From contig CANQKM010000014.1 in the NCBI GenBank assembly GCA_947624485.1, positions 1 through 38,972 of the forward strand: DNA of 38,972 nt. Reading direction: 5' to 3'. Below the pieces are notes generated by a model. The model searched no databases. It was not told where the DNA came from and saw only the letters and a program-made list of their open reading frames with translations. How positions within the stretch are numbered: the stretch's first letter is position 1; each line of letters opens with the position of its first letter. The stretch is from an uncultured Clostridia bacterium (GTDB taxonomy: Bacteria; Bacillota; Clostridia; UBA1381). Below are positions 10,326 through 18,281 of the stretch, piece after piece. A program made the position numbers and the translations under genes.

Positions 10326-11138
10326 CTAATACGCATACGAACCGAGAAACTTATAAAAATACGTATTCTGCCGCACCTTATCGAGGGCGAAATAAATATC
10401 CGCGTCGTCGATATTGCCGTCGATGTCGATGAAAAACGCGTACTTGCCGAGCTTATCCTTCATTGGGCGCGACTCGATTTTCGTCATATTTATTTTTTCC
10501 TTCGCGAGCAGCTCCAGCGCCCTGTAAAGGCTTCCGGACTTATTATCGAGCGCGAACACGATCGACGACTTGTCGTGATTTGTCACCTTTTTGCTCGGCT
10601 CGCGCTCCACAATTACGAACCTTGTCGAATTATTTTTATCGTCGCCGCAGTCGGGGTAAAGAATGTCAAGCCCGTACAGTTCCGCACTCGACGGCGACGC
10701 GATACACGCGACCGAGCCGTCGCCGTCCCTGACGCGCTTTGCCGCCTCTGCGGTGGAGTTCGCGAACTCGATGCTTACATTCTCAAACTCGTGCGCCAAA
10801 AGCCGCGAACACTGACCTATCGGCTGCGGGTGCGATGTTATCACCTTTATATCCTCTTTTTTCGCGCCCTTTTTCACCATTAAATTCTCGCTTATGCGCA
10901 GAATGTACTCGCCCGTTATGAACAAGTCCGCGTCAAACGCGAGAGTGTCGAGCGTCGCGTTGATGCTGCCGTCGATCGAATTTTCAATCGGCACGATCGC
11001 TCTGTCGATTTTACCCTCGTTCACGGCGAGTATTACAGAATAAATCGTCGGAAACTCCTTTATTTCCTCTTTGCCCTGCGACCGGTCGAGCGCGGCTTGG
11101 TGCGAGAATGTACCCGACGGCCCCAAATAGCCCAGCAT
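10326..11138 (-). CDS. pheA: Prephenate dehydratase with C-terminal ACT domain
   Basis: Converts prephenate to phenylpyruvate, committing chorismate flux to phenylalanine; cytosolic. 270 aa, a monofunctional enzyme with no chorismate mutase domain. The N-terminal part has GPSGTFSHQA (6-15) and the catalytic STRF motif (171-174). The C-terminal ACT domain (about 192-270) has GSLYRALELL and the Phe-binding signature ESRP (222-225), so feedback inhibition by Phe is expected. Its ATG shares one base with the aroF stop (TAATG), so it is translationally coupled to aroF. Confidence 0.96.
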   Translation of the reverse strand: MLGYLGPSGTFSHQAALDRSQGKEEIKEFPTIYSVILAVNEGKIDRAIVPIENSIDGSINATLDTLAFDADLFITGEYILRISENLMVKKGAKKEDIKVITSHPQPIGQCSRLLAHEFENVSIEFANSTAEAAKRVRDGDGSVACIASPSSAELYGLDILYPDCGDDKNNSTRFVIVEREPSKKVTNHDKSSIVFALDNKSGSLYRALELLAKEKINMTKIESRPMKDKLGKYAFFIDIDGNIDDADIYFALDKVRQNTYFYKFLGSYAY

Positions 11139-12157
11139 TACAGAAGCTCCCTGCCGACAGCCTTCGCGATCGGCTCAAGCTCCTTCATGAGCTTGTCGAA
11201 CTTTTCGGGCGTGAGCGACTGTGCGCCGTCCGAGGCAGCCTTTTCGGGGCAGTTGTGAACCTCTATCATAAGACCGTCCGCGCCCGCGGCAACCGCGGCT
11301 TTCGCGACAGCCGGAACGTATTTGTACGTGCCTGTGGCGTGCGACGGATCGCCGATAATCGGAAGGTGCGAAAGCTCCTTCGACACCGGTATGGCGCTCA
11401 CGTCAAAAGTGTTGCGCGTCGCCGTCTCGTACGTTCTTATGCCTCTCTCGCACAGAATGACATCCTCGTTGCCTTCGGACATAATATATTCGGCAGCCAT
11501 GAGCCATTCCTCCATCGTACACGCGAGACCGCGCTTTAGGAGTATCGGCTTTGCGCATTTGCCGACCTCGCGCAGAAGCTTGAAGTTCTGCATATTGCGC
11601 GCGCCTATCTGTATAATATCGGCGTACGACGCGACAAGCTCAACATCGCGCGTGTCAAGCACCTCGGTGCAGATAGGCATACCGAGTTCCTTGCCGCTGT
11701 TGTACATTATTTTAAGACCGTCACCCTCAAGCCCCTGGAACGAGTACGGCGACGAGCGCGGCTTAAACGCGCCGCCTCTTAAAATATTCGCGCCGCTCTC
11801 CTTGACGCGCTTTGAGACGAACGAAAACTGCTCCTGACTCTCGATAGCGCACGGGCCGGCGAATACCGCAAGCTTTTTGCCGCCGACGGTTACGCCTTTG
11901 CCCACGTCGATAACGGACGGCTCTTTTTTAAGCTCCTTTGACGCGAGCTTGTACGGCTTCATGATTGGCACGACGTTTTCAACGCCGTCCATCGTGAGTA
12001 TCTGGTTCATGCTGAGTAGCCGCTTGTCGCCTATCGCGCCGATAACCGTTTTCGCTTCGCCGTATATCGGGTGCGTCTGGAAGCCGAAGTCCTCGAGTAT
12101 TTTTTCAACGTCCTTGATTTCCTTCGCCGACGCGCTGTCCTTCATTATGATGATCAT
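11138..12157 (-). CDS. aroF: 3-deoxy-7-phosphoheptulonate synthase, type I-beta
   Basis: Condenses PEP and erythrose-4-phosphate to DAHP, the entry step of the shikimate pathway. 339 aa with an N-terminal ferredoxin-like regulatory domain (about 1-70) and a TIM-barrel catalytic domain. Barrel motifs visible are GPCAIES (101-107), FKPRSSPYSFQG (131-142), KPILLKRG and IIGDPSHATG. The small N-terminal domain marks the I-beta class and is the usual site of allosteric control. ATG 12157 has AGGAAGG about 9 nt upstream; ATG 12145 (Met5) is an alternative. It heads a two-gene operon with pheA under its own promoter (12193-12221). Confidence 0.95.
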   Translation of the reverse strand: MIIIMKDSASAKEIKDVEKILEDFGFQTHPIYGEAKTVIGAIGDKRLLSMNQILTMDGVENVVPIMKPYKLASKELKKEPSVIDVGKGVTVGGKKLAVFAGPCAIESQEQFSFVSKRVKESGANILRGGAFKPRSSPYSFQGLEGDGLKIMYNSGKELGMPICTEVLDTRDVELVASYADIIQIGARNMQNFKLLREVGKCAKPILLKRGLACTMEEWLMAAEYIMSEGNEDVILCERGIRTYETATRNTFDVSAIPVSKELSHLPIIGDPSHATGTYKYVPAVAKAAVAAGADGLMIEVHNCPEKAASDGAQSLTPEKFDKLMKELEPIAKAVGRELL

Positions 12158-12192
12158 TTCTCTTTACCTTCCTTGTATTCGTGATTACAAAT

Positions 12193-12221
12193 AGTATAGC
12201 AAATCCGAAGGGATATTTCAA
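12193..12221 (-). promoter_or_regulatory. aroF-pheA promoter
   Basis: Minus strand: TTGAAA (12216-12221), 17-nt spacer, TATACT (12193-12198). It lies downstream of the RNA3 terminator, which shows RNA3 is not the attenuator of this operon. Confidence 0.8.
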
Positions 12222-12254
12222 GTGTTTTTGGAAAAATGAAGCCGCCCACTACAC

Positions 12255-12284
12255 AAAAAAAAGACACGCGTAGTGTCTTTTTTT
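12255..12284. terminator. Terminator of RNA3
   Basis: GACAC / GTGTC stem extended by long A and T runs on both sides. It is likely bidirectional. Confidence 0.85.
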
Positions 12285-12368
12285 CCGTTGTCTATGAAAG
12301 ACAGCGTATTAAAAATTACTGTCGCACTGTTGGCAGAAGCGTTCGTTTTGACGCTCTACCTTTTTGCA
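12255..12368 (-). ncRNA. Stand-alone small RNA (RNA3), A-loop sRNA family
   Basis: About 110 nt on the minus strand from promoter TTGACA (12397-12402), N17, TATAAT (12374-12379), to a U-tailed terminator (GACAC / GTGTC core, 12263-12277). After an A-rich start it folds GGTAGAGCGT against ACGC-T-TCTGCC with loop CAAAACGA. Two mutually exclusive hairpins follow (GACAG/CTGTC and TGTCT/AGACA). The first 18 nt of the hairpin match RNA4 closely (GGYAGAGCGTNAAAACG, then CGCTTC). A potential short frame at its 5' end has no ribosome site and no aromatic codon run. Confidence 0.6.
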
Positions 12369-12373
12369 TAATA

Positions 12374-12402
12374 ATTATATCACATTTTATATTTAATGTC
12401 AA
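12374..12402 (-). promoter_or_regulatory. Sigma-A promoter of RNA3
   Basis: TTGACA, N17 ending GTGA, TATAAT on the minus strand; same extended -10 as RNA1 and RNA2. Confidence 0.85.
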
Positions 12403-12409
12403 TCTTTAA

Positions 12410-12736
12410 CGGGCGAACACGGTTCGCCCCTACGACGCCCCTGCGTGAGCCTCCCCTCGAGGGGAGGTGGCATCGCGGAGCGATGACGGAGAGGTGGCAA
12501 TAAAAACCCAAAAGACCACCTCTCAGTCGGCTGCGCCGACAGCTCCCCTCGAGGGGAGCCTTTCGTAGGGGACGGCGCCCTCGACGTCCCGTTTGCCTCC
12601 CTTGTTAAAGGGAGGGGGACCGCCGAAGGCGGTGGAGGGATTCATTATTAAATTCAAAAGGAATCCCCCAGTCGGCTACGCCGACAGCTCCCCTCAAGGG
12701 AAGCCTTACGTAGGGGCGACCCTTGCGGTCGCCCAT
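12410..12736. repeat. Repeat cluster R5 (C, B, C, A/B hybrid, C)
   Basis: No gene. The order is: partial C (about 12410-12434); complete B element (12449-12560) with end palindromes CTCCCCTCGAGGGGAG and inner hairpins CATCGCGGAGCGATG and GTCGGCTGCGCCGAC; C module (12564-12591); an element with an A left half and a B right half (12595-12705), hairpin GTCGGCTACGCCGAC; C module (12709-12735). The hybrid shows that A and B halves are exchangeable. Confidence 0.85.
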
Positions 12737-12740
12737 GCAC

Positions 12741-13817
12741 TCATCCCACAACACCCGAAATATCCGCAAACACCGCCTCACACGTGCCGTCCTTGGTCTG
12801 GCGGTTAAAATACAATCTCCTGCCGTCGCGCGAGAATGACGGATTCGGATGCACCTGTTTTTTCCATGTCGTTTCCTCATTTTGCGGCACACTGAACACC
12901 GCCGACGCTTCCTTCGAGCCGCGGCGGTACAGGTACACGTTCGGCGCGTAATTCGGGTAGCACCTGTCGCCGGCGAACCACTGCCTGTCAAAAGACGAGT
13001 CGGTATGGTTCGCGACGCCGCCCAGAACCTCCAGTTCCTCACCGTCCTTCGTGAACCTCGCGATATAGCTCGACTCGCACTCGATTTTGCTGCCGTCGTA
13101 AAACTGGCGCGTCGCAATATACGTGTCGTCATCGAACCACAGCTGATGCACAGGCTTATCGGGGATTACGTGCGTCGCGCCGGTCGTAAGGTCGATACAG
13201 CCGAGCGCGCCGAACACGGGACACTCCTTCACCGACAGCCGCATCATCACCGCCGTTGCCGACGGGTTCAGCTGCACATGGCTCACCTCGGCGGTATGCT
13301 CGGTCGGCGTGAGACCGTGCGAGCGCACCATTTCGAGAATATCGTCCTCCGACGCGGCGCGGGTAATTTTGCCCGACATAACATCTAAAATAAATATGCC
13401 GCAGCCGTCTATTTCGGGATAACCGCCGTTCAATCCCAAAAAGCTCTTTGACAGCGAAAACGGATACTTCCCATTCTCGGCGCAGTGGCTCTCCTTCGCG
13501 CGGATCTTGTACCTGACCTCGCCCGTGTCAACGTCCGTTATCACAAAATACGGCAGACCGCCCTCACTGCCGCGGAACACGACAAGGCTGTCGGTTATAA
13601 ACGTCGCGGACGGGCCGTTGTGGTTGCCGCAGTCAACGGTGTAAATTTTTCTGTGATTTGTGAGATCTCTGCCGCACACGTAAATTTCCGTTGTACTTTC
13701 GTCAAGGCTCGCTTTACGCGCGTAAATTATCCTGCTGCCGTCGGGGCTTTCGACCGTGCCGCCGTTCATGCCGAGCAGCGTCGAGTAACCGCCCTCCGAA
13801 ATTTTCGTTATTTCCAT
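12741..13817 (-). CDS. Beta-propeller protein of TolB / oligogalacturonide-lyase-like type
   Basis: About 358 aa with no signal peptide, so probably cytosolic. The sequence is a series of propeller-blade repeats (SPDGSRIIYAR near the N-terminus, NPSATAVMMRLS in the middle, HPNPSFSRDGRRLYFNRQ near the C-terminus). The last blade, with H-P-x-P-S-F-S-x-D-G, resembles the oligogalacturonide lyase family, but I cannot place the metal ligands, so a catalytic role is not claimed. ATG 13817 is preferred over 13826: it follows AAGGA by 8 nt and does not begin inside the upstream stop. It is the last gene of the minus-strand operon that begins near 20356 or 17042. Substrate unknown. Confidence 0.7.
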   Translation of the reverse strand: MEITKISEGGYSTLLGMNGGTVESPDGSRIIYARKASLDESTTEIYVCGRDLTNHRKIYTVDCGNHNGPSATFITDSLVVFRGSEGGLPYFVITDVDTGEVRYKIRAKESHCAENGKYPFSLSKSFLGLNGGYPEIDGCGIFILDVMSGKITRAASEDDILEMVRSHGLTPTEHTAEVSHVQLNPSATAVMMRLSVKECPVFGALGCIDLTTGATHVIPDKPVHQLWFDDDTYIATRQFYDGSKIECESSYIARFTKDGEELEVLGGVANHTDSSFDRQWFAGDRCYPNYAPNVYLYRRGSKEASAVFSVPQNEETTWKKQVHPNPSFSRDGRRLYFNRQTKDGTCEAVFADISGVVG

Positions 13818-13818
13818 A

Positions 13819-14727
13819 CTAATCATCCTTCCTTATCACACCGCCGCCGTCCCACGACGGAATAAAGCTCTCGCTCACCGTGCCGCCCTCCTGCACGAAC
13901 GCGTTTGTCACGCCCAAACCGGCGGCAAAGTCTATAATTTCATCGTATTCCTTATCGCTCACGCGCTCCTTAAGCTCGGGGTATTTTTCCAAATCGCCGA
14001 CCGGCGTGTATTGGTTCATTATGCTCATGTAAATATCATCGCCGTAACGGCCGTGCAGGTACCGTATAATTTTCCTCGAATCGTCCGCGTGAGACGGCAG
14101 CACGAGGTGGCGCACTATTACACCGCGCTTCATTATACCGTCCGCGTCAAACAAATATCTCACCGTCTGCTTTACCATTTCATCGAGCGCCACCTTCGCG
14201 GCTTCGGGATAGTCGGGCGCGGCGGAATAACGCTTCGCCAATTCGGGCGACATGTACTTAAAATCGGTCAGATAAATATCGACATACCCGTCAAGCCGTT
14301 TGAGCGTTTCGACATTTTCATACCCGCCGCAGTTGTACACGATAGGAATGCTGAGTTTGCCGCGCGTAAAATCAACGGCGCGGATAATATGCTCCGCGAA
14401 ATGCGTCGGCGTGACGAGGTTAATGTTGTGCGCGCCCTTGTCCTGCAGCTCCAGAAAAATCTGTCCGAGCCTTACAGCGTCGATCTCGTACCCTTTGCCG
14501 CCCGATGAGATTTCGCCGTTCTGACAGTAGACGCAGCCGAGACTGCAGCCCGTAAAAAACACAGTGCCGCTGCCGCGCGTGCCGGAGATGCACGGCTCCT
14601 CCCACATATGCAGATACGCTTTTGCGGCGCGCAGCTTATCGCTCTCGCCGCAGAAGCCGCGCTTTTGGGAGCGGTCAACGCCGCACCTGCGCGGACAAAG
14701 TATACAATTTTTGTAGTAATTCGGCAT
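13819..14727 (-). CDS. PflX-like radical SAM protein (COG1313-type)
   Basis: 302 aa. The radical SAM cluster motif is Cys61-x3-Cys65-x2-Cys68 (GCSLGCVYCQN). An N-terminal Cys group (Cys8, Cys11, Cys15, Cys26) probably binds a second Fe-S cluster. This layout matches the uncharacterised PflX family related to pyruvate formate-lyase activases. No glycyl radical enzyme lies in the window, so no substrate is assigned. The start ATG 14727 directly follows the rsmF stop, and the stop is 1 nt from the start of the propeller gene, so these genes are tightly coupled. Function in vivo unknown. Confidence 0.85.
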   Translation of the reverse strand: MPNYYKNCILCPRRCGVDRSQKRGFCGESDKLRAAKAYLHMWEEPCISGTRGSGTVFFTGCSLGCVYCQNGEISSGGKGYEIDAVRLGQIFLELQDKGAHNINLVTPTHFAEHIIRAVDFTRGKLSIPIVYNCGGYENVETLKRLDGYVDIYLTDFKYMSPELAKRYSAAPDYPEAAKVALDEMVKQTVRYLFDADGIMKRGVIVRHLVLPSHADDSRKIIRYLHGRYGDDIYMSIMNQYTPVGDLEKYPELKERVSDKEYDEIIDFAAGLGVTNAFVQEGGTVSESFIPSWDGGGVIRKDD

Positions 14728-14728
14728 A

Positions 14729-16081
14729 CTATCCCCTCAGTCTCATATATTTCGGAAAACGGTTTTTCAAAACGCCGCCCGACGCTTTGCCCCAACCGAC
14801 GGGAAAGCCGTTTACCGTCACGGCGCACCAGCCGTTTTTCTTACATTCTATCGTTTCGCCCGACAGATATTTTTTGAGTTCAACGTCCGATAAGTCAAAG
14901 TCAATCGTGTTTTTAATATCGCGCTTATTGAGCGCAAGACAGAGCGCGTGCGACGGCTCAAAGCGGTTTTTGCGGCACGCGCCGAGAAGCAAACCTGCGC
15001 GCAGAACCTTTATTTTGTCAATATTCGCGCCGCCCGGAAGAAGGTACAGATTTTCACCGAAAAGCGAAAAGTTACCCGTAAAGCGCGTATTCAAAAAATT
15101 ATTTTCAAATTCGCGGTACAGCTTTTCTTCGGCAACCGGTTTTGTCTGCTTTACCTCGGCGCGGTCGTTCGGCGCGTCCTTGCTCCTGAACAGCGCGACA
15201 AAGTGACCTTCGCCGTTCTGCCTGTGAGGAAACACGCGGCGCGTTTTTGTCATGTCGTGATTTGAATTTGACCACTCCGTAACGCCCTCCGACAGCGCGT
15301 CAAGATTTTCTGGCGTCACAAGCTCAACGTTAAAATTATCGAGCAAATATGCGCACACCTTTTCATTTTCCTCGGGCGCGAACGTGCAGGTGGAATATAC
15401 GAGCATACCGCCGCCGCGCAGCATTTGCATTGCGCTCGACAGTATATTTTTCTGACGCTCCGCGCAGGACGAAACGTGTTCCGCACTCCACTCCGTCACC
15501 GCCTGCGGCTCTTTTCTGAACATACCCTCGCCGCTGCACGGCGCGTCAACTATTATTTTGTCGAAAAAGCGCGGATACTTTTCGGCGAGACGCTGCGGCG
15601 TTTCGTTTGTGACAACGGCGTTTTTTATCCCGAGCCGATCGATATTATCCGACAATATCCGCGCGCGGCTTTTGTTGATTTCGTTTGCTACGAGTAACCC
15701 TTCGCCGCACATTTTCGCGGCGGCGTGCGTCGCCTTGCCGCCCGGCGCGGCGCACAGGTCGAGGACGTAATCGCCCTTTTCTATCGGAATCGCCGACACC
15801 GTCGACATCGCGGATGGCTCCTGGAAATAGAAAAGTCCGGCGATGTGGTATGGGTGATTGCCGGAAATTACGTTTTTGTCGGCGTAATAACCGTCGGCGC
15901 ACCACGGAACGTTTTCCATATTCCCGAACTCTCTTAAAACCGCTTCCCTCGCGCCGTCCTTGAGCGTGTTGATTCGTATGCCCGAAAATAAAGGCGATGT
16001 GTTCATCGCCCTTTCAAAATCATCGTATTCACCCTTCAGCATTTTACGCATACGCATTTCAAACTTTTCGGGAAAAATCAT
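14729..16081 (-). CDS. rsmF: RsmF-like 16S rRNA (cytosine-C5) methyltransferase
   Basis: 450 aa, RsmB/NOP-family m5C methyltransferase. The SAM-binding segment is LDLCAAPGGKATH (107-119). The two catalytic cysteines are in DAPCSGEG (Cys182) and YSTCTF (Cys232). The C-terminal extension (about 290-450), with VNGFPVGWGKASGG, matches the PUA-like tail of RsmF/YebU enzymes, absent from RsmB. The target is therefore probably 16S rRNA, but the exact base is not deducible. It starts 4 nt after the dnaD stop. Confidence 0.9.
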   Translation of the reverse strand: MIFPEKFEMRMRKMLKGEYDDFERAMNTSPLFSGIRINTLKDGAREAVLREFGNMENVPWCADGYYADKNVISGNHPYHIAGLFYFQEPSAMSTVSAIPIEKGDYVLDLCAAPGGKATHAAAKMCGEGLLVANEINKSRARILSDNIDRLGIKNAVVTNETPQRLAEKYPRFFDKIIVDAPCSGEGMFRKEPQAVTEWSAEHVSSCAERQKNILSSAMQMLRGGGMLVYSTCTFAPEENEKVCAYLLDNFNVELVTPENLDALSEGVTEWSNSNHDMTKTRRVFPHRQNGEGHFVALFRSKDAPNDRAEVKQTKPVAEEKLYREFENNFLNTRFTGNFSLFGENLYLLPGGANIDKIKVLRAGLLLGACRKNRFEPSHALCLALNKRDIKNTIDFDLSDVELKKYLSGETIECKKNGWCAVTVNGFPVGWGKASGGVLKNRFPKYMRLRG

Positions 16082-16085
16082 AATA

Positions 16086-17042
16086 TCACATTTTCTCTCT
16101 GATTATTTTTTCTATTTCGTCGTCCGACATTCCGCTTTCACCGAACGCGCAGGCGGACTTTTTACCGCTCTTGAAATCGTCGTGATCCTTTTCGGCAGCC
16201 TCGACGGTCGTTATGCCAAGCTCGTTCCAGCGGCTCATAATTTTGTCCATGTACGGGAACGACAGCCGGTGGATAGCGTCAAGGCAGTACTCGTACGCGA
16301 GAGCTACCATGTCCTCACTCATGCCGTAATCGGCGCGCCACTTATTCAGCGTGTCCTCTTCGCTCTTTGAAAGCTTGCGGTCACCGAAATTGAACAGCTT
16401 TTTTAACGCTCCGATATAGCTCTCCTTTTCCTTTTCGCCGCTTATGAATTTATCAACCGCGCCGAGCGTCGTCACACCGTTTTTGTGCCACTGTATCGCG
16501 GTTTTTTCAATAAATGACATTGTGCGCTTGTCCTTTGACACGCAGTATTCGAGAAGCAGCGTTATTACCTCCGGCGACATTTCAAGCTCGTCGTAGAACC
16601 AGTAAAGCGTTTCCATGTCGCGCTTTTTGAGCGGACGCTCCAGTATTTCCGCCGCTATCGTGCAGAGGTCGGAAAGCTCTTTGTTTTCCGTCATTTCCGC
16701 CACAATGTCGCGCGCGGGCGGTTTAGGTTTTTCTTCCTCCGGTTCTTCGGTTTCCTCCGGTTCTATTTTAACAAGCGGCGCTGCGTTTTCAAAAAGAACA
16801 TTATCGCCGTCGTATTTGAGCGCGCCTTTTTCGTTCCAGTATTTGAGCGCGTTCACAATGTCGCTCTCCAAAAGGTCGAGCATACGCGCCATGCCCGATA
16901 TTGACATTTCCGTGCCGTCGAACCCCAAAAGCAGCGCGGTTAGGTACACCTTCACATACGCGCCGTTCGCGGTAGGCATTTTGTTTTCTATAAAATCCCG
17001 CGGTACGGGAATGTAATCTATTTTCGCATTGAATTTCGGCAT
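16086..17042 (-). CDS. dnaD: DnaD-domain primosome protein
   Basis: 318 aa. The N-terminal winged-helix-like part (1-80) is followed by an acidic/proline linker (EETEEPEEEKPKPP) and two DnaD domains. The first is near residues 115-190 (CTIAAEILERPLKKRDME), the second near 210-290, with repeated helical segments of the YYxxE-type arrangement (ISRW-like MSRWNELGITTVEAA). DnaD proteins act with the DnaI loader at oriC and at restart sites. ATG 17042 is chosen because GGAG lies 8 nt upstream; the longer frame to 17144 reads through repeat DNA. It follows dnaI after the R6 repeat, supporting a replication role. Confidence 0.9.
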   Translation of the reverse strand: MPKFNAKIDYIPVPRDFIENKMPTANGAYVKVYLTALLLGFDGTEMSISGMARMLDLLESDIVNALKYWNEKGALKYDGDNVLFENAAPLVKIEPEETEEPEEEKPKPPARDIVAEMTENKELSDLCTIAAEILERPLKKRDMETLYWFYDELEMSPEVITLLLEYCVSKDKRTMSFIEKTAIQWHKNGVTTLGAVDKFISGEKEKESYIGALKKLFNFGDRKLSKSEEDTLNKWRADYGMSEDMVALAYEYCLDAIHRLSFPYMDKIMSRWNELGITTVEAAEKDHDDFKSGKKSACAFGESGMSDDEIEKIIREKM

Positions 17043-17109
17043 ATGTTTTTCTCCGTTTAATTTGATAGTATTATTATATATAATTTTCGGGGAAATTTCA
17101 AGTGTGTTA

Positions 17110-17288
17110 TTAACGGGCGGCCAATGACCGCCCCTACGGTACACTATTTATAAATTACGGTCGTAGTTTGCCTCCCTTGTTAAAGGGAGGGGGACCGCCG
17201 AAGGCGGTGTAGGGATTCATTATTAAAATCAAAAAGGAATCCCCCAGTCACGCTACGCGTGACAGCCCCCTTTGACAAGGGGGCCTCA
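17110..17288. repeat. Repeat cluster R6 between dnaI and dnaD (C, A)
   Basis: C module (17114-17137, GGGCGGCCAATGACCGCCC), the AT-rich C spacer (TTTATAAATTACGG), then a complete A element in inverted orientation (17170-17285) with inner hairpin GTCACGCTACGCGTGAC. It lies inside a same-strand gene series, so it is likely transcribed. Confidence 0.85.
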
Positions 17289-17300
17289 CGCAGTCGCCCC

Positions 17301-18281
17301 TCACCTATTCATCAATTTCTGCAGCCTTATATCCTCGCCGACAAACTTATAAATATAAAAATTCTCATACAGCCTCGATGTAAACCGCGGCGTATACGTT
17401 TTTTCCAGTTCGCCGAGACCGAGGTTTGTGTTAATGATCATCTTCCTGCCGCCCAAAGCGCGCTCGTTCACTATATCAAACAGCACCGACGCATTATTCG
17501 CGCCGTTCATCTCCGTGCCGAGGTCGTCTATAATAAGCAGATCGCAGCCGTACACATTATCGAGAAAATCACGGTCTGTGCTTCTGCCGTAGCGGTAATC
17601 GTCGAACATCGTGAAAAGCCGCGACGCGCGGATATAAAACACAGTCTTGCCCTTATCCATGACCTCTTTCGCAACGGCGCACGACATAAACGTTTTACCC
17701 AAGCCCACGCCGCCGTAAAACAGTATGCTCTTATCCTCATTGTCAAAATTATCGCAGAACCTCTTACAGTTCGACAGAATCTTCAGAATATTTCCGCGCG
17801 GCGAAATTCCGTCCTTTTCGGCTTCGGAATAATAATCCGCGCTGAACGTGTCAAAATTCTGCTCCGCAACCATTTTATCCATATTTGAGATAGCGTAAGC
17901 CTCGTTTATAAGCTTCTGCCTGAAGCACACGCATTTTCTTCCGTTCTCGTCATAGCCCGTGTCGCCGCATATCCCGCACGCGTACTTGTACTTATCAAAA
18001 TCAACGTCGATACCGTTTTCCGTGAGCAACATGTTTTTCTCGTCGGTGAGACGGCGCAGGTTACTCTTGAAATCAGCGTTAAACTCATCCTTTTTTTCGG
18101 GATGAGCCAATATGCTTTTAACGTTTTCACCGCCGCGGCGCGTAATCTCCGCGTCTATCTCCTTAACGCGCGGCAGCTTTTCATACACAAGCGCGATTCG
18201 GCTTTTTCTCTCTTTCGCCGCCTTTTCGCGCAGACGCTCATATTCGGAAATTATTTTATTTACAATTCTTTCGTCAGCCAT
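17301..18281 (-). CDS. dnaI: DnaI/DnaC-type replicative helicase loader ATPase
   Basis: 326 aa AAA+ protein that loads the DnaB-type helicase. It has an N-terminal coiled-coil and helical region, a zinc-binding Cys cluster (Cys102, Cys105, Cys117, Cys119: CGICG...CVC), Walker A GGVGLGKT (190-197), Walker B LLIIDD (248-253), and sensor/arginine-finger region TPRFTSRLYENF near residues 298-309. The zinc site is as in Bacillus DnaI. ATG 18281 overlaps the hemZ stop by 8 nt. Its downstream partner dnaD is separated by 258 nt of repeat DNA. Confidence 0.93.
   Translation of the reverse strand: MADERIVNKIISEYERLREKAAKERKSRIALVYEKLPRVKEIDAEITRRGGENVKSILAHPEKKDEFNADFKSNLRRLTDEKNMLLTENGIDVDFDKYKYACGICGDTGYDENGRKCVCFRQKLINEAYAISNMDKMVAEQNFDTFSADYYSEAEKDGISPRGNILKILSNCKRFCDNFDNEDKSILFYGGVGLGKTFMSCAVAKEVMDKGKTVFYIRASRLFTMFDDYRYGRSTDRDFLDNVYGCDLLIIDDLGTEMNGANNASVLFDIVNERALGGRKMIINTNLGLGELEKTYTPRFTSRLYENFYIYKFVGEDIRLQKLMNR

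Noticed and set aside
12255..12403. RNA3 as an attenuator or leader of aroF-pheA
   Set aside because: aroF has its own TTGAAA-N17-TATACT promoter downstream of the RNA3 terminator, and no aromatic-rich leader peptide or T-box is present.
17042..17144. N-terminal extension of DnaD
   Set aside because: The extra codons are a translation of a C-module repeat; a good ribosome site precedes ATG 17042.
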